Origin: a virus
DNA: 34,872 nt
Virus record (IMG/VR): IMGVR_UViG_3300008121_000009
Span: 1-34,872 of that record
Reading direction: 5' to 3' (one strand)
Shown: one piece after another, positions 17,373 to 25,102 of the stretch
Position numbering within the stretch: the stretch's first letter is position 1
How the letters are laid out: every line of letters starts with the position of its first letter
Notes under the pieces: generated by a model
What the model saw: only the letters and a program-made list of their open reading frames with translations
The model's database searches: none
What the model was told of the DNA's origin: nothing
Position numbers and translations under genes: made by a program

Positions 17373-17873
17373 CTATGAGTAAGTAAAGGAGGTAAGTGTT
17401 CCTGAAGTATAATTAAGCGTCTTTGTTAAATCAATGCCACTCGGAGTGTCGCCACTTAAAACGATTGAGGTCAAAACGCCTGAAGTGTAGTTAAGGGTTT
17501 TAACAATGGTAATCACGCCATTCGTGTAGGTGATTGAGGTTAGCACACCCGATGTGTAGCCAAATGTCGGAGTGAGATTGTCGAGGTTCTTTGATACTGT
17601 CTCAAACGTGGGTGTAAATGATGAACCCGCAGGCCCTTGTGGCCCCGTTGCGCCATCAGCACCCTTTTCTGCAATGACCTGCCAAAATAGATTATTCGTC
17701 GGTAGGTTTCCCGTTGTAGCCTGAATGGCCACATAGGACGAACCTTGATAAGAGACAGAATCACCAGTAACGTAAGACGTTAAAGGATTAAACTCTCCCA
17801 ACGGATTTAATCCGCTATTGAGATTAATCTGAACCGGAGCATCTAAGAGCTTTACGACTTTAACCGTAGACAT
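17373..17873 (-). CDS. Collagen-like repeat protein of head module
   Basis: The 166-residue protein has three parts. Residues about 28-66 (FNPLTSYVTGDSVSYQGSSY, then NNLFWQVIAEKG) resemble small carbohydrate-binding modules of the CBM5/12 type. Residues about 68-82 are a short collagen-like Gly-x-y run (GADGATGPQGPAG). The C-terminus has three imperfect repeats of YTSGxLTSx starting near residues 104, 127 and 153. Such plans occur in head decoration fibres and fibre tips. It is eight bases upstream of the giant beta-helix gene, suggesting the two proteins form one appendage. Confidence 0.65.
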   Translation of the reverse strand: MSTVKVVKLLDAPVQINLNSGLNPLGEFNPLTSYVTGDSVSYQGSSYVAIQATTGNLPTNNLFWQVIAEKGADGATGPQGPAGSSFTPTFETVSKNLDNLTPTFGYTSGVLTSITYTNGVITIVKTLNYTSGVLTSIVLSGDTPSGIDLTKTLNYTSGTLTSFTYS

Positions 17874-18141
17874 AACTACCTCTTAGTGACCATGCCTTAT
17901 CAAACAGATTACTAGACCCAGCAAGTAGGACACGAGTTGTCTGCCCCACTTTGTCGATTCTGGTAATTTGCCAAACAAGTGCTGATTGAGATGAGCCAGG
18001 AACCGCGCTGCCCACATAGGTCGTATTGCCGATAGACTCAGTTAGGGTAACAAGAGCAGTATCATCACCAACGCGCACAACAGTCTTGCCGTCTGCTGAT
18101 TGGTAGAATTTATCTATCTCATTGTCTGGTCTACTCTTCAT
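17860..18141 (-). CDS. Small head-region protein
   Basis: The 93-residue product starts with a charged tail (MKSRPDNEIDKFYQSADGKT) and continues with beta strands (TTYVGSAVPGSSQSALVWQI; TTRVLLAGSSN). It overlaps its neighbours on both sides by 11-14 bases and lies between capsid and appendage genes. A decoration or adaptor role is possible. No family is recognised. Confidence 0.65.
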   Translation of the reverse strand: MKSRPDNEIDKFYQSADGKTVVRVGDDTALVTLTESIGNTTYVGSAVPGSSQSALVWQITRIDKVGQTTRVLLAGSSNLFDKAWSLRGSYVYG

Positions 18142-18337
18142 TTAGCTCCTCAATGGTTGCGAGCTTTCGATAAAACCATGCGACCCACTTCTTTTTTCCA
18201 TTCTCATCGAATTGCTGAATGTCAAAGTAGGTAAACTGATGCCCTGCTTTAGCGTTTGTCATAAACATAAGGCGACGCAACCCCGGAAGGGATTGCGCCA
18301 CGATATAGTCTGGAATCAAATCGCTGTGCTTGGTCAT
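18131..18337 (-). CDS. Small head-region hypothetical protein
   Basis: This 68-residue protein starts on the stop of the capsid gene (TAATG), so translation is probably coupled. It has aromatic and basic residues near the C-terminus (GKKKWVAWFYRKLATIEELN) and no clear motif. Location suggests a capsid accessory protein. Confidence 0.6.
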   Translation of the reverse strand: MTKHSDLIPDYIVAQSLPGLRRLMFMTNAKAGHQFTYFDIQQFDENGKKKWVAWFYRKLATIEELNEE

Positions 18338-19173
18338 TAGTCGCGGAGAGCCGCGATAAGCTCAGAGTTACCAGCACCAAGCTGAAGACCGCCAACGCCA
18401 TAAAGAACGTCAACAGCAACTTGCTTGCCGCCTGTGCCGTACTGAAGAGCAGTGTCTTCAGCAACAGATGGAGCCTTTTGGAATGCGAAACCGCAACCCT
18501 CTGTGTTTACCATGAAAGCCTGACGAGCGCCGAGCTGTTGATTGATTACGACTGGAACGCCGTAAACAGAACCGATAGCGCCGTTCACGATTGGGCTAGC
18601 GCCGTTTCCGCGATAGTCATAACGTGAGAACTCAGCAAGCTTGAGCATTGCTTTCTCTTGGTCAGCAGCGATAACAAGCACTGTGCGGCTCATGTCTGCG
18701 AAGTTAGAGATAAGGAATTCACGCATATCGAGGATAGCGTTAACAGTGATGTCAGCAGGAACGCCAGCGTTCACAGAGAGACCAGCGCGAAGTGTCCACT
18801 CAGCGATGATGTCTGTGTTAATTTGACGGCCATGAGCAGCAGAGGCGCGAGCGATTGCAGCAGCCATGTAGTTGATGCTTGACTGTTGCTCGTCGTGTGA
18901 GTCGTATCCGAAAAGAATGATCTTGTTCTTGTTCAGTGTGATCACGTCAGTTGAGTCAGTGAGAGCAGCGTTTTCAGTTGCAGCAGCGCCGAAAGCGCGG
19001 TCCTGAACTGTGAAGCTAGAAAGCTTCGGGATTTCGATTTGCTTAGCACCTTTAACTGCGAGCCCAGAGTAATCAGTAACGAAAGGAAGGAGAGAGGCTC
19101 TTTCCAAAAGTTCACGTTGAACGAGGGCGGCAATTAGGTCTGCCTTTGTGTTTGTTAGTACGTTAGCGGCCAT
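18337..19173 (-). CDS. Major capsid protein
   Basis: The 278-residue protein follows the scaffold gene and has the usual features of an HK97-fold capsid subunit of the P22/phage coat type. It opens with MAANVLTNTKADLIAALVQRE, a hydrophobic core (YMAAAIARASAAHGRQINTD), a strand set around VYGVPVVINQQLGARQAFMV, and a Gly-rich C-terminal strand (VDVLYGVGGLQLGAGNSE). The ribosome binding site is strong (AAAGGAG before the ATG), fitting high expression. No protease gene was found nearby, in line with a scaffold-dependent capsid without a fused protease. Confidence 0.85.
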   Translation of the reverse strand: MAANVLTNTKADLIAALVQRELLERASLLPFVTDYSGLAVKGAKQIEIPKLSSFTVQDRAFGAAATENAALTDSTDVITLNKNKIILFGYDSHDEQQSSINYMAAAIARASAAHGRQINTDIIAEWTLRAGLSVNAGVPADITVNAILDMREFLISNFADMSRTVLVIAADQEKAMLKLAEFSRYDYRGNGASPIVNGAIGSVYGVPVVINQQLGARQAFMVNTEGCGFAFQKAPSVAEDTALQYGTGGKQVAVDVLYGVGGLQLGAGNSELIAALRD

Positions 19174-19175
19174 GG

Positions 19176-19760
19176 TTAAACTCCTTTAAGTTTTTGTAAA
19201 ATCTCTTCTTTAGACATTTGATCTAGTGATTTTTCGCCACCAGATGAAGGGCGAGAAGCTGGTGCAGCGTCATTGATTTTTACAGTCTGAGAAGAAAAGA
19301 GGAATGAGTTCTCTTTCTTGGCCTTCTCGATAAGCATGGAAAGTGATTCCTGCTTTAGATTGTAGCCATCAGCATCGGCTTGCAAAGCTTCAAAGTCACT
19401 TTTGTCGAGGAGTTTGATTAACTTATCAGGACTCTGACAACCAGCTTTCAAAGCCTCGGTCTTGATCCCGGTCGTTATTCTTTCCCAGAGATAGGTTTCC
19501 CGCTCTTTTTTAACCTCGGACTTCACGCGCTCGTTCTCTTCCTTGAGTTGCTGGATTAGCTTTTCGTATTGACCAGCCTTCTCCATTTCCTTGCGCTCGA
19601 ATTCCTGGACGCGAGACTCTAGCTCTTGGGCGCGTTTCCTTGCGTTCTTTTCTGCTTCTACTGATTTGCGAAATGAATCATAGGAAACTTTGTTACCCTC
19701 TGACCCCTCGCCACTGGCTGGTGGGTTTGAACCCTCTGGATTCTTGACTTCTTGTTCCAT
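19176..19760 (-). CDS. Capsid scaffolding protein
   Basis: The product is highly charged and helical: an acidic, Gly/Pro/Ser-rich start (MEQEVKNPEGSNPP), a long coiled coil (about residues 30-95: KNARKRAQELESRVQEFERK and following), and a basic C-terminal helix (KSLDQMSKEEILQKLKG) that in known scaffolds binds the coat protein. The start at 19760 has GGAG at a good distance. An in-frame ATG at 19787 lies nine codons further upstream but places the Shine-Dalgarno inside the frame. It lies two bases before the capsid gene. Confidence 0.85.
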   Translation of the reverse strand: MEQEVKNPEGSNPPASGEGSEGNKVSYDSFRKSVEAEKNARKRAQELESRVQEFERKEMEKAGQYEKLIQQLKEENERVKSEVKKERETYLWERITTGIKTEALKAGCQSPDKLIKLLDKSDFEALQADADGYNLKQESLSMLIEKAKKENSFLFSSQTVKINDAAPASRPSSGGEKSLDQMSKEEILQKLKGV

Positions 19761-19783
19761 TTTCGAACTCTCCTTTGATGTTG

Positions 19784-20284
19784 TCAATTGCGATAACGTG
19801 AAAGTATCGCCGTTCTTAGCTTTTCGCTGATTGATTTAACGTACTCTGGACGGGTAAAGACCTGGGAAAGAGATCTTCCTAGATCTGCTTGCCATTCAAA
19901 TATCTGAGCAATCGAGGCTGTCTTGCCCTTTGATTTATTGCCAGTCGCATATTTTTTATGCTTTCTGTTTAGCGGGTTGATATTGAATCTCAGCTTTGTT
20001 GCGAGGTATTTACCGCGCAGTGAGTCTAATAGCTGCCCTGTCAGGGTTAGGTTTGACTTGCCCGCCTGATAGGATGGGTGTGTCTCATTGAATCTTGAAA
20101 GATATTGGCGAGACTTTACTGTGCTTGGTGCCAGTCCTGGCTCAATGCCGTTATTTCTTGCTTCTTCTGTGATTGATTTTCGCAACTCCTCTGCAAAGCC
20201 TGATTCAGCAATGGCGCGATTGATCTTGGCTTTAATCCTGGGCGTGACTGTTTCAAACCCGGTCAGTCTAATCTTCGTCAACAA
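19784..20284 (-). CDS. Phage virion morphogenesis protein (HK97 gp10-like)
   Basis: The 166-residue basic protein has an N-terminal helix set (TPRIKAKINRAIAESGFAEE) and a region typical of minor head/neck proteins (LAPSTVKSRQYLSRFN; LTLTGQLLDSLRGKY). LTLTGxLL is a pattern common to gp10/GpG-type morphogenesis proteins. It overlaps the preceding gene by 17 bases. Two related genes in a row (this and 20268-20759) may form a hetero-oligomer or result from duplication. Confidence 0.65.
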   Translation of the reverse strand: MLTKIRLTGFETVTPRIKAKINRAIAESGFAEELRKSITEEARNNGIEPGLAPSTVKSRQYLSRFNETHPSYQAGKSNLTLTGQLLDSLRGKYLATKLRFNINPLNRKHKKYATGNKSKGKTASIAQIFEWQADLGRSLSQVFTRPEYVKSISEKLRTAILSRYRN

Positions 20285-20759
20285 TAAACCCGATGTTACG
20301 GATGATTTCTGCGATGTCTAATTGTTGCCTTTGCTCAAACACATTGGCAACACCGATGCCGCCAGCGATTGACTCAATCTCTTCTGTCGTAAGGCCAAAG
20401 TAGGTGCGCTTTGGAAGGGTATCACCCACGTTATGATTATAGGCTTTAGACACCTGATCAGCCTCAACGAATAGCTTTACGCGAGATCCGTCAACTTCTC
20501 CCGCTGTTCCCGATAGCATTGCACTGGTTAGGGTGAGGTCAACATCACCGCGAGAAACGCCCTTGAACTGAGCATACTCCTCTGAGTATTGCTTGAACGC
20601 CCGCCCGTTGATATCAAAGCCTGCTTGTGTTCTTTCGATGATCAGATTGATTGCCTCATCCAGAAACTCACGCGCCTCTACCTCGCTAGGGTTTCTGCCC
20701 AGCACTTCTGAAAGGTCGATCTCTTGGCTTACTTCATCAAGACTGTACTTCGGTCTCAT
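20268..20759 (-). CDS. Phage virion morphogenesis protein (GpG/gp10-like)
   Basis: The 163-residue protein has the sequence pattern of phage virion morphogenesis proteins. FDINGRAFKQYSEEYAQFKG is followed by DLTLTSAMLSG, HNVGDTLPKRTYFGLT and a helix end. The PKRxFFGLT-like segment is a hallmark of this group. Residues before it form a helical arm (DEVSQEIDLSEVLG). It starts within the last bases of the portal gene (23-base overlap), suggesting coupled translation. Confidence 0.75.
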   Translation of the reverse strand: MRPKYSLDEVSQEIDLSEVLGRNPSEVEAREFLDEAINLIIERTQAGFDINGRAFKQYSEEYAQFKGVSRGDVDLTLTSAMLSGTAGEVDGSRVKLFVEADQVSKAYNHNVGDTLPKRTYFGLTTEEIESIAGGIGVANVFEQRQQLDIAEIIRNIGFIVDED

Positions 20760-22266
20760 CTTCGACCTCTTCCACTTGTTCTGTCTCTTCCTCGAAATCC
20801 ATTTCTTGGTCTGATTGGATCTCTTTGTACTTTTCTAGTGCTTGATCTCTTGAAAGCCCTTCAAGCTGCATGATTGCATGAATTGGAGAGGCTAGGCCCA
20901 TCTCTATTTTCTTTGCCCACGTGTCAAGCTTGTCTGACTCGGATTGAACCATTTCGGGCTGGTGGTACAAAACAGTCACTTCAGAGTCATCCGGGACCTG
21001 CACAGAATACTCAGGGCTAAGGCTTTGTGTTCCACGTAGAACATTCATCCATCGCTTAATTAGATCATAGAGATCACTTTCAGCTTTCGAGAAAAGATCG
21101 TAGTCAGACTTAGAGGCTTGCATCTTGTCGATCAAAGAAAGCAAGCGATCAAGCCCCGATGTGAACTGATTGGACTCTCCGTTCATTGTGACGGTCTTCG
21201 GGTCAATGCCATTAGATGACAAGAACCCCGAAAGCATGACCTCAAGGAACCGAATAGAGCCTTCAATATTAGCCGAGGGGGAGGCAAACTCAAACTCTGT
21301 CTTGATGCCATTCACCTCATCATTAGGAAGATGAAGAATGTAATTAGGACCAATTTGAAGATTGTTAAAGCGCATCTCTTTAGGTGCCTTAACAATAGCA
21401 ACGGCAAAGGATTGCATCTTAACAGTCTGACGAGTCTCGGTCATTGCAGCGTTAAACTCAATGGTAAAATCAGTGTACGCATTGGCTTGGCGCACCCAAT
21501 ACTCGAAATCTTTTTGCTCAGACACCTCAACAAACGGAAGAAAGCCAATAGGGTTAGGCAATACCTCCCCGAGAATATCCCCCGCGCCGTTCATCATAAA
21601 GTTGTCTTGCTCTGTCCAGACAACGTAGGTCTTATTTTTTTGTCTTTCCTGCTCGCGCATATCAGCGTTCTGGATGAAGCTGGCCGTATACTGCCCAGAG
21701 ATAGAACGCTTTCCGGTGGCAGGGTTTACTTCGTTATCTTGGAAGTTTGCAGTCTTATCGTAAGCGCTAATGACATATGCAATAGCCTTCTCGGGATCGT
21801 CGGGCGAGGTAATTACATCCCACTGGTGAGGATGAAGAACACGCATGATCAGCTTGCCATTCTTTGGGATAACCTGGAGTAGGACTTGCTTGTGGAGCTT
21901 AAACATCTTGTTAGCAAAGTCGAGCTTTTTATTAGCTCCCATGTCGTGGTAAATCCTCCACATGGTTTCCTGGTCCTCGTCTAACAGATCCGACCATGTT
22001 CGCTCTGGTGCGTTCGAATAGATCATTGACTGATTATTTACGCAACGCTTTGCAATATTAACCGACTTGACCAGTGGCATCTCTGAAATGGTCTGCTCGC
22101 TGAATTGTTGACGCAACTCCTCAACCACGAATTCTCTTAGGCGGTCATAAAACACTTCGGTCTGTTTGAAAGATTCATTCTTCCTCCCAATATTATCTTT
22201 TGACTCGATGTGCTGAATTAGCTTTTTTCTGCCTTCGGGTGTGGCGAGCATTTCAAGATTAAGCAT
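20737..22266 (-). CDS. Portal protein
   Basis: The 509-residue protein fits the SPP1-like portal family in length and layout. It has a helical N-terminus, an alpha/beta core with MRVLHPHQWDVITSPDDPEK, a long stem/crown helix region (TDFTIEFNAAMTETRQTVKM), and an acidic C-terminal tail (EMDFEEETEQVEEVEDETE). It lies between terminase and morphogenesis genes. It would form the dodecameric DNA channel and docking point for the terminase motor. No fused protease or other domain is apparent. Confidence 0.85.
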   Translation of the reverse strand: MLNLEMLATPEGRKKLIQHIESKDNIGRKNESFKQTEVFYDRLREFVVEELRQQFSEQTISEMPLVKSVNIAKRCVNNQSMIYSNAPERTWSDLLDEDQETMWRIYHDMGANKKLDFANKMFKLHKQVLLQVIPKNGKLIMRVLHPHQWDVITSPDDPEKAIAYVISAYDKTANFQDNEVNPATGKRSISGQYTASFIQNADMREQERQKNKTYVVWTEQDNFMMNGAGDILGEVLPNPIGFLPFVEVSEQKDFEYWVRQANAYTDFTIEFNAAMTETRQTVKMQSFAVAIVKAPKEMRFNNLQIGPNYILHLPNDEVNGIKTEFEFASPSANIEGSIRFLEVMLSGFLSSNGIDPKTVTMNGESNQFTSGLDRLLSLIDKMQASKSDYDLFSKAESDLYDLIKRWMNVLRGTQSLSPEYSVQVPDDSEVTVLYHQPEMVQSESDKLDTWAKKIEMGLASPIHAIMQLEGLSRDQALEKYKEIQSDQEMDFEEETEQVEEVEDETEVQS

Positions 22267-22368
22267 TTATGGCCTTTGGATGAAAGTCAACTTGCTTTAA
22301 TTGTGTGGGAAAAGATTTAAAGTGTCTATCTCTTGATGTTCTGCGTTTATTGTGCGAAAAGTCGCAAT

Positions 22369-22887
22369 ATGGAAAAATACCCAACACCTGGATACGAAGG
22401 GCTTTACGAAATTACTCTTTGTGGAAGGGTGTTTTCCTGCACAAGGATGGTTGGTCACAATAAGGGTGGACTCAAGAGGCTCGAGGGCAAAGAGCTTAGG
22501 GTTGGCAAAACCAAGGCTGGCTATCCCTGCATAAACCTGCACAGGGAAAATAAGACTGGGCTAGTTTATTTGCACAGAGTATTGGCGCAGCTATTCATAC
22601 CCAACCCAGAAGGCAAGCCCACAGTTAATCATATTAATGGGGACAAGTCTGATTTTAGATTGGAAAACTTGGAGTGGAGCACTTATTCAGAACAAAACTC
22701 ACACGCCTACAGGACTGGCCTGAAAAAAGCCAAAAGCATTTTAACTGAGTCACAGGCTATCGAAGCTTTGAAGCTATGCCGTTTAGGCGTATCTCAAGAT
22801 AAGGTTGCAAAAATAATGGGTGTCACAAGGTCTTGCATTCAGGGTGTTGCCAACAGAAAGACCTGGAAACACCTATCTCCTACTTGA
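22369..22887 (+). CDS. NUMOD4/HNH homing-type endonuclease
   Basis: The 172-residue product starts with a NUMOD4-like DNA-binding motif (EKYPTPGYEGLYEITLCGRV). An HNH core follows (LHRVLAQLF with His69, VNHINGDKSD with Asn87/His88, LENLEWST with Asn100), and a C-terminal HTH (VSQDKVAKIMGVTRSCIQGV, about residues 141-160). It is the only plus-strand gene in the packaging/structural region, wedged between portal and large terminase genes, and its 3' end overlaps the terminase stop by 15 bases. Upstream in-frame ATGs exist at 22333 and 22336. The chosen start is where the motif begins. It is a probable selfish insertion. The cut site is unknown. Confidence 0.85.
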   Translation: MEKYPTPGYEGLYEITLCGRVFSCTRMVGHNKGGLKRLEGKELRVGKTKAGYPCINLHRENKTGLVYLHRVLAQLFIPNPEGKPTVNHINGDKSDFRLENLEWSTYSEQNSHAYRTGLKKAKSILTESQAIEALKLCRLGVSQDKVAKIMGVTRSCIQGVANRKTWKHLSPT

Positions 22888-24081
22888 GGATGGTCCAACA
22901 TTAGTGTAGTCCTGCTTGATCGGGAAAAGACGCCACGCCGCATATCCCGCGCAATCTGATATGTGTGTTAAAAGCTTATCTGACGTTCCATCGAGATCAG
23001 ATCCTTTCCAAGATACCTTTTCGAGGTCATTAATTAGTTTGACACACTTGGGCGAGATAATCATTCTTTTCTTAACCAGTAACCTGTTTACGTTATTTAC
23101 CCTGTCTGTTACGTGCGGATTAAATGTCGGCATAAGATTAAAACCAGCCTCTCGGAGGATAATATGATCAGACTTGCCTGATGTTTTTCTGTTTCCACCA
23201 GTTGAGTCAGGTATCACTGAAATGCCAGCATAGCCTCTCTTTACTAGCTCTGCACTCATCTGAAATGTATCTGAGTTGCGCAAAAACACCTCGTCAAAAA
23301 TGTGGATAGAATCATTGACAACCTGAAACACAACCGCGGTCATGGGGTCTACATTGAAATCTAGCGCGGCGTAAATAGGCAAAGCCTGTCTTTGGATCTC
23401 GGCAAGATTGTCCTCGCGGCTAAAGGCATAATAAACCTTTCCAGCGGTCAGGTTCACAAAGAGACCCATTAGCTCTTGCTCTACGAGCTTGTCATCGTAC
23501 TCGCTTTTCAGTGAGTCCAGGTATCCGCTTGGGAGGTGCTTGTTGGTAAATGAAGATGCCGTGATGAGCTTATATCTTTTGGGGTCGTGCTTTTCGCCAG
23601 ATGGGTGAAAGTAATCATAAACCCAATTAAAGCCCTTTGGGGTTGTCGTGATAAGCGTTTGAAGCTTGCCGCCCTTATCCCTGAGTCGCCCCTTCATGGT
23701 CAGAAAAGCATCATAGTCATTATAAGCCGCTTCATCTGCCCACCAATTGCCTACCTCTATACCTCGGTGTTGGTCGTATGAATCAAGAGACAGGCACAGA
23801 AACCGCTTTCTTTTGTTGATCGTGAGAATCTTTCTTTGCTGGTTAAAGTCAAACGGAACGCCCCATTGATCAAGATTTTTAAACACGCTTGCTAGGGTTG
23901 CGTTTATTAGCTGTCCATAAGTGTTTGCAGTGATGAGATCAAGAGAGTCTTCTTCGTATTTCTTCATTATCCAGGCAGAGCCGCAGTAAGTCTTTCCAAG
24001 CCCCACGCCGCCGATAAGGCCAGTGTTTTCGTGAGTTGAGTTAACCGCATCCCACTGGTGTGGCAAAAGGTTAATTTGCAT
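22873..24081 (-). CDS. terL: Terminase large subunit
   Basis: The 402-residue protein has a packaging-motor ATPase (Walker A GGVGLGKT at residues 24-31; Walker B WWADEAAY with Asp116/Glu117; coupling TTTPKG around 146-150) and a C-terminal RNase H-like nuclease with conserved acids at ALDFNVDP (Asp241), VIPDSTGG (Asp292) and HISDCAGY (Asp376). It translocates DNA through the portal and cuts it. The length is at the short end for the family but all core motifs are present. The ATG overlaps the small subunit gene by 11 bases. Confidence 0.95.
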   Translation of the reverse strand: MQINLLPHQWDAVNSTHENTGLIGGVGLGKTYCGSAWIMKKYEEDSLDLITANTYGQLINATLASVFKNLDQWGVPFDFNQQRKILTINKRKRFLCLSLDSYDQHRGIEVGNWWADEAAYNDYDAFLTMKGRLRDKGGKLQTLITTTPKGFNWVYDYFHPSGEKHDPKRYKLITASSFTNKHLPSGYLDSLKSEYDDKLVEQELMGLFVNLTAGKVYYAFSREDNLAEIQRQALPIYAALDFNVDPMTAVVFQVVNDSIHIFDEVFLRNSDTFQMSAELVKRGYAGISVIPDSTGGNRKTSGKSDHIILREAGFNLMPTFNPHVTDRVNNVNRLLVKKRMIISPKCVKLINDLEKVSWKGSDLDGTSDKLLTHISDCAGYAAWRLFPIKQDYTNVGPSSSRR

Positions 24082-24448
24082 CTTTATTGAAGGTGAGCTG
24101 GATTGGATTGTGGTTATGAGAATGATCCACAGAGTCTTTTAGGTCGGTAACGTTCTTGGCAAGGAACATGGCAAAGGCTGAATTGTAGTGACCAGCAAGA
24201 CCGCCCTCAATAAGAAGATCCTTCTGAATTTCTTTGCATTGCTTATATGCCTCTAAAAACAAAGGGTTTGCGTCGCACCAATTTAGAAGTGTCTGGTGGT
24301 GTACGCCAATTAAAACCGCAAATCTTTCAAAGGTTGGGAACTTAGTTACTCTCTTGTCGCCTCTGGCCGCATAGGTAACACAATCTACTGAAAAAAACTT
24401 TAGCATTAGCTCGGGGTATTCTTCTTTGTAGCTGGTTGGTCTAGCCAT
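24071..24448 (-). CDS. terS: Terminase small subunit
   Basis: The 125-residue protein has the HTH profile of small terminases (RPTSYKEEYPELMLKFF; FERFAVLIGVHHQTLLNWCD, about residues 42-61) and a C-terminal region with AGHYNSAFAMFLAKNVTDLK, a sequence pattern usual for this family. It would recognise the packaging site and recruit the large subunit, whose gene it overlaps by 11 bases. It also overlaps the preceding small gene by eight bases. Confidence 0.85.
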   Translation of the reverse strand: MARPTSYKEEYPELMLKFFSVDCVTYAARGDKRVTKFPTFERFAVLIGVHHQTLLNWCDANPLFLEAYKQCKEIQKDLLIEGGLAGHYNSAFAMFLAKNVTDLKDSVDHSHNHNPIQLTFNKDAN

Positions 24449-24629
24449 GATCAGCCTTTATAAATGCAACAGTCAGGGAGCGGTCGCTTGATGCCCACAG
24501 GTGCAGTAAATTTGAGATTAGCTTTTGATCTGTTGGGAGAATGTCTAGCTTTACACTGACTGATCCATCAACCTTTGTGGCAACACCAGAGAGAATGGCT
24601 TGCGCTGTGCCTATTTCTTGAACTTCCAT
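24441..24629 (-). CDS. Small terminase-adjacent hypothetical protein
   Basis: The 62-residue protein (MEVQEIGTAQAILSGVATKV at the start) has a beta-hairpin-like N-terminus and a helical second half (DQKLISNLLHLWASS). GGTGGGTAAAT precedes the ATG at 24627-24629 and fits a ribosome binding site. It is the first gene after a candidate promoter, directly before the small terminase. No family is recognised. Confidence 0.65.
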   Translation of the reverse strand: MEVQEIGTAQAILSGVATKVDGSVSVKLDILPTDQKLISNLLHLWASSDRSLTVAFIKADHG

Positions 24630-24662
24630 ATTTACCCACCGGGTTAGCAACTTGCTTTATTT

Positions 24663-24692
24663 AACCCTAGGGAATTATTTACAGGGTGTCAA
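24663..24692 (-). promoter_or_regulatory. Candidate sigma70 promoter or operator upstream of terminase genes
   Basis: On the minus strand a perfect TTGACA (24687-24692) follows the TAG of the upstream gene by zero bases. Seventeen bases further lies TAGGGT, which matches TATAAT at only three positions. The palindrome CCCTAGGG (24665-24672) overlaps this weak -10, so a repressor or activator site is conceivable. The gap to the next start (24629) is the widest within this leftward series before the HNH gene. Confidence 0.4.
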
Positions 24693-24878
24693 CTACTGCT
24701 TAAATAACACTTCGGGCACGTCAAAGACAGATGCCTTGCCCTGAAGGGTGGTAACAAAATCAATTAGTCCATGGTTGGGCTTGGATTTATTTAGATCAAA
24801 CCAATAAGCGCAAAGAGCTATGCGCTCTGCGTTTGTCAGCTTGTTCCAGTTATCTATTGAATCTTGTTTTGCGTCCAC
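24693..24878 (-). CDS. Small hypothetical protein
   Basis: The 61-residue product starts with GTG (24876-24878) behind a G-rich stretch that may act as a ribosome binding site. It is helical and aromatic (DNWNKLTNAERIALCAYWF), then FVTTLQGKASVFDVPEVLF. It overlaps its upstream neighbour by 25 bases out of frame. Unknown function, likely early or replication-associated by location. Confidence 0.55.
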   Translation of the reverse strand: MDAKQDSIDNWNKLTNAERIALCAYWFDLNKSKPNHGLIDFVTTLQGKASVFDVPEVLFKQ

Positions 24879-25102
24879 GATGGTGGCCCCCCAACTTCAT
24901 TCAGCGCAGATAGAATTTGCTTTGGCGAAAGCATTAAAACATAATCAGGGATTCTGTGGGCGACAATTTCTTGGTCTGCATCAATCCACTTTGGCTCTAA
25001 AAATGATCCGACTATTTGCTCGATTGGCTCAGTCCTTAGAATATAAAGCCAGAGCAGTATGTTTCTCTTTGAACTAGCGTTTAATGCTTCCCAATAACTC
25101 AT
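24854..25102 (-). CDS. Small hypothetical protein downstream of ATPase
   Basis: This 82-residue protein begins MSYWEALNASSKRNILLWLY and ends with SPKQILSALNEVGGPPSW. Its ATG overlaps the ATPase stop (ATGA, 25099-25102). No membrane anchor, metal site or known motif is evident. Its helical first half and conserved spacing suggest a partner of the ATPase, which is inference. Confidence 0.6.
   Translation of the reverse strand: MSYWEALNASSKRNILLWLYILRTEPIEQIVGSFLEPKWIDADQEIVAHRIPDYVLMLSPKQILSALNEVGGPPSWTQNKIQ

Noticed and set aside
22297-22542. Minus-strand 81-codon frame in the HNH region
   Set aside because: Antisense to the clear NUMOD4/HNH protein.
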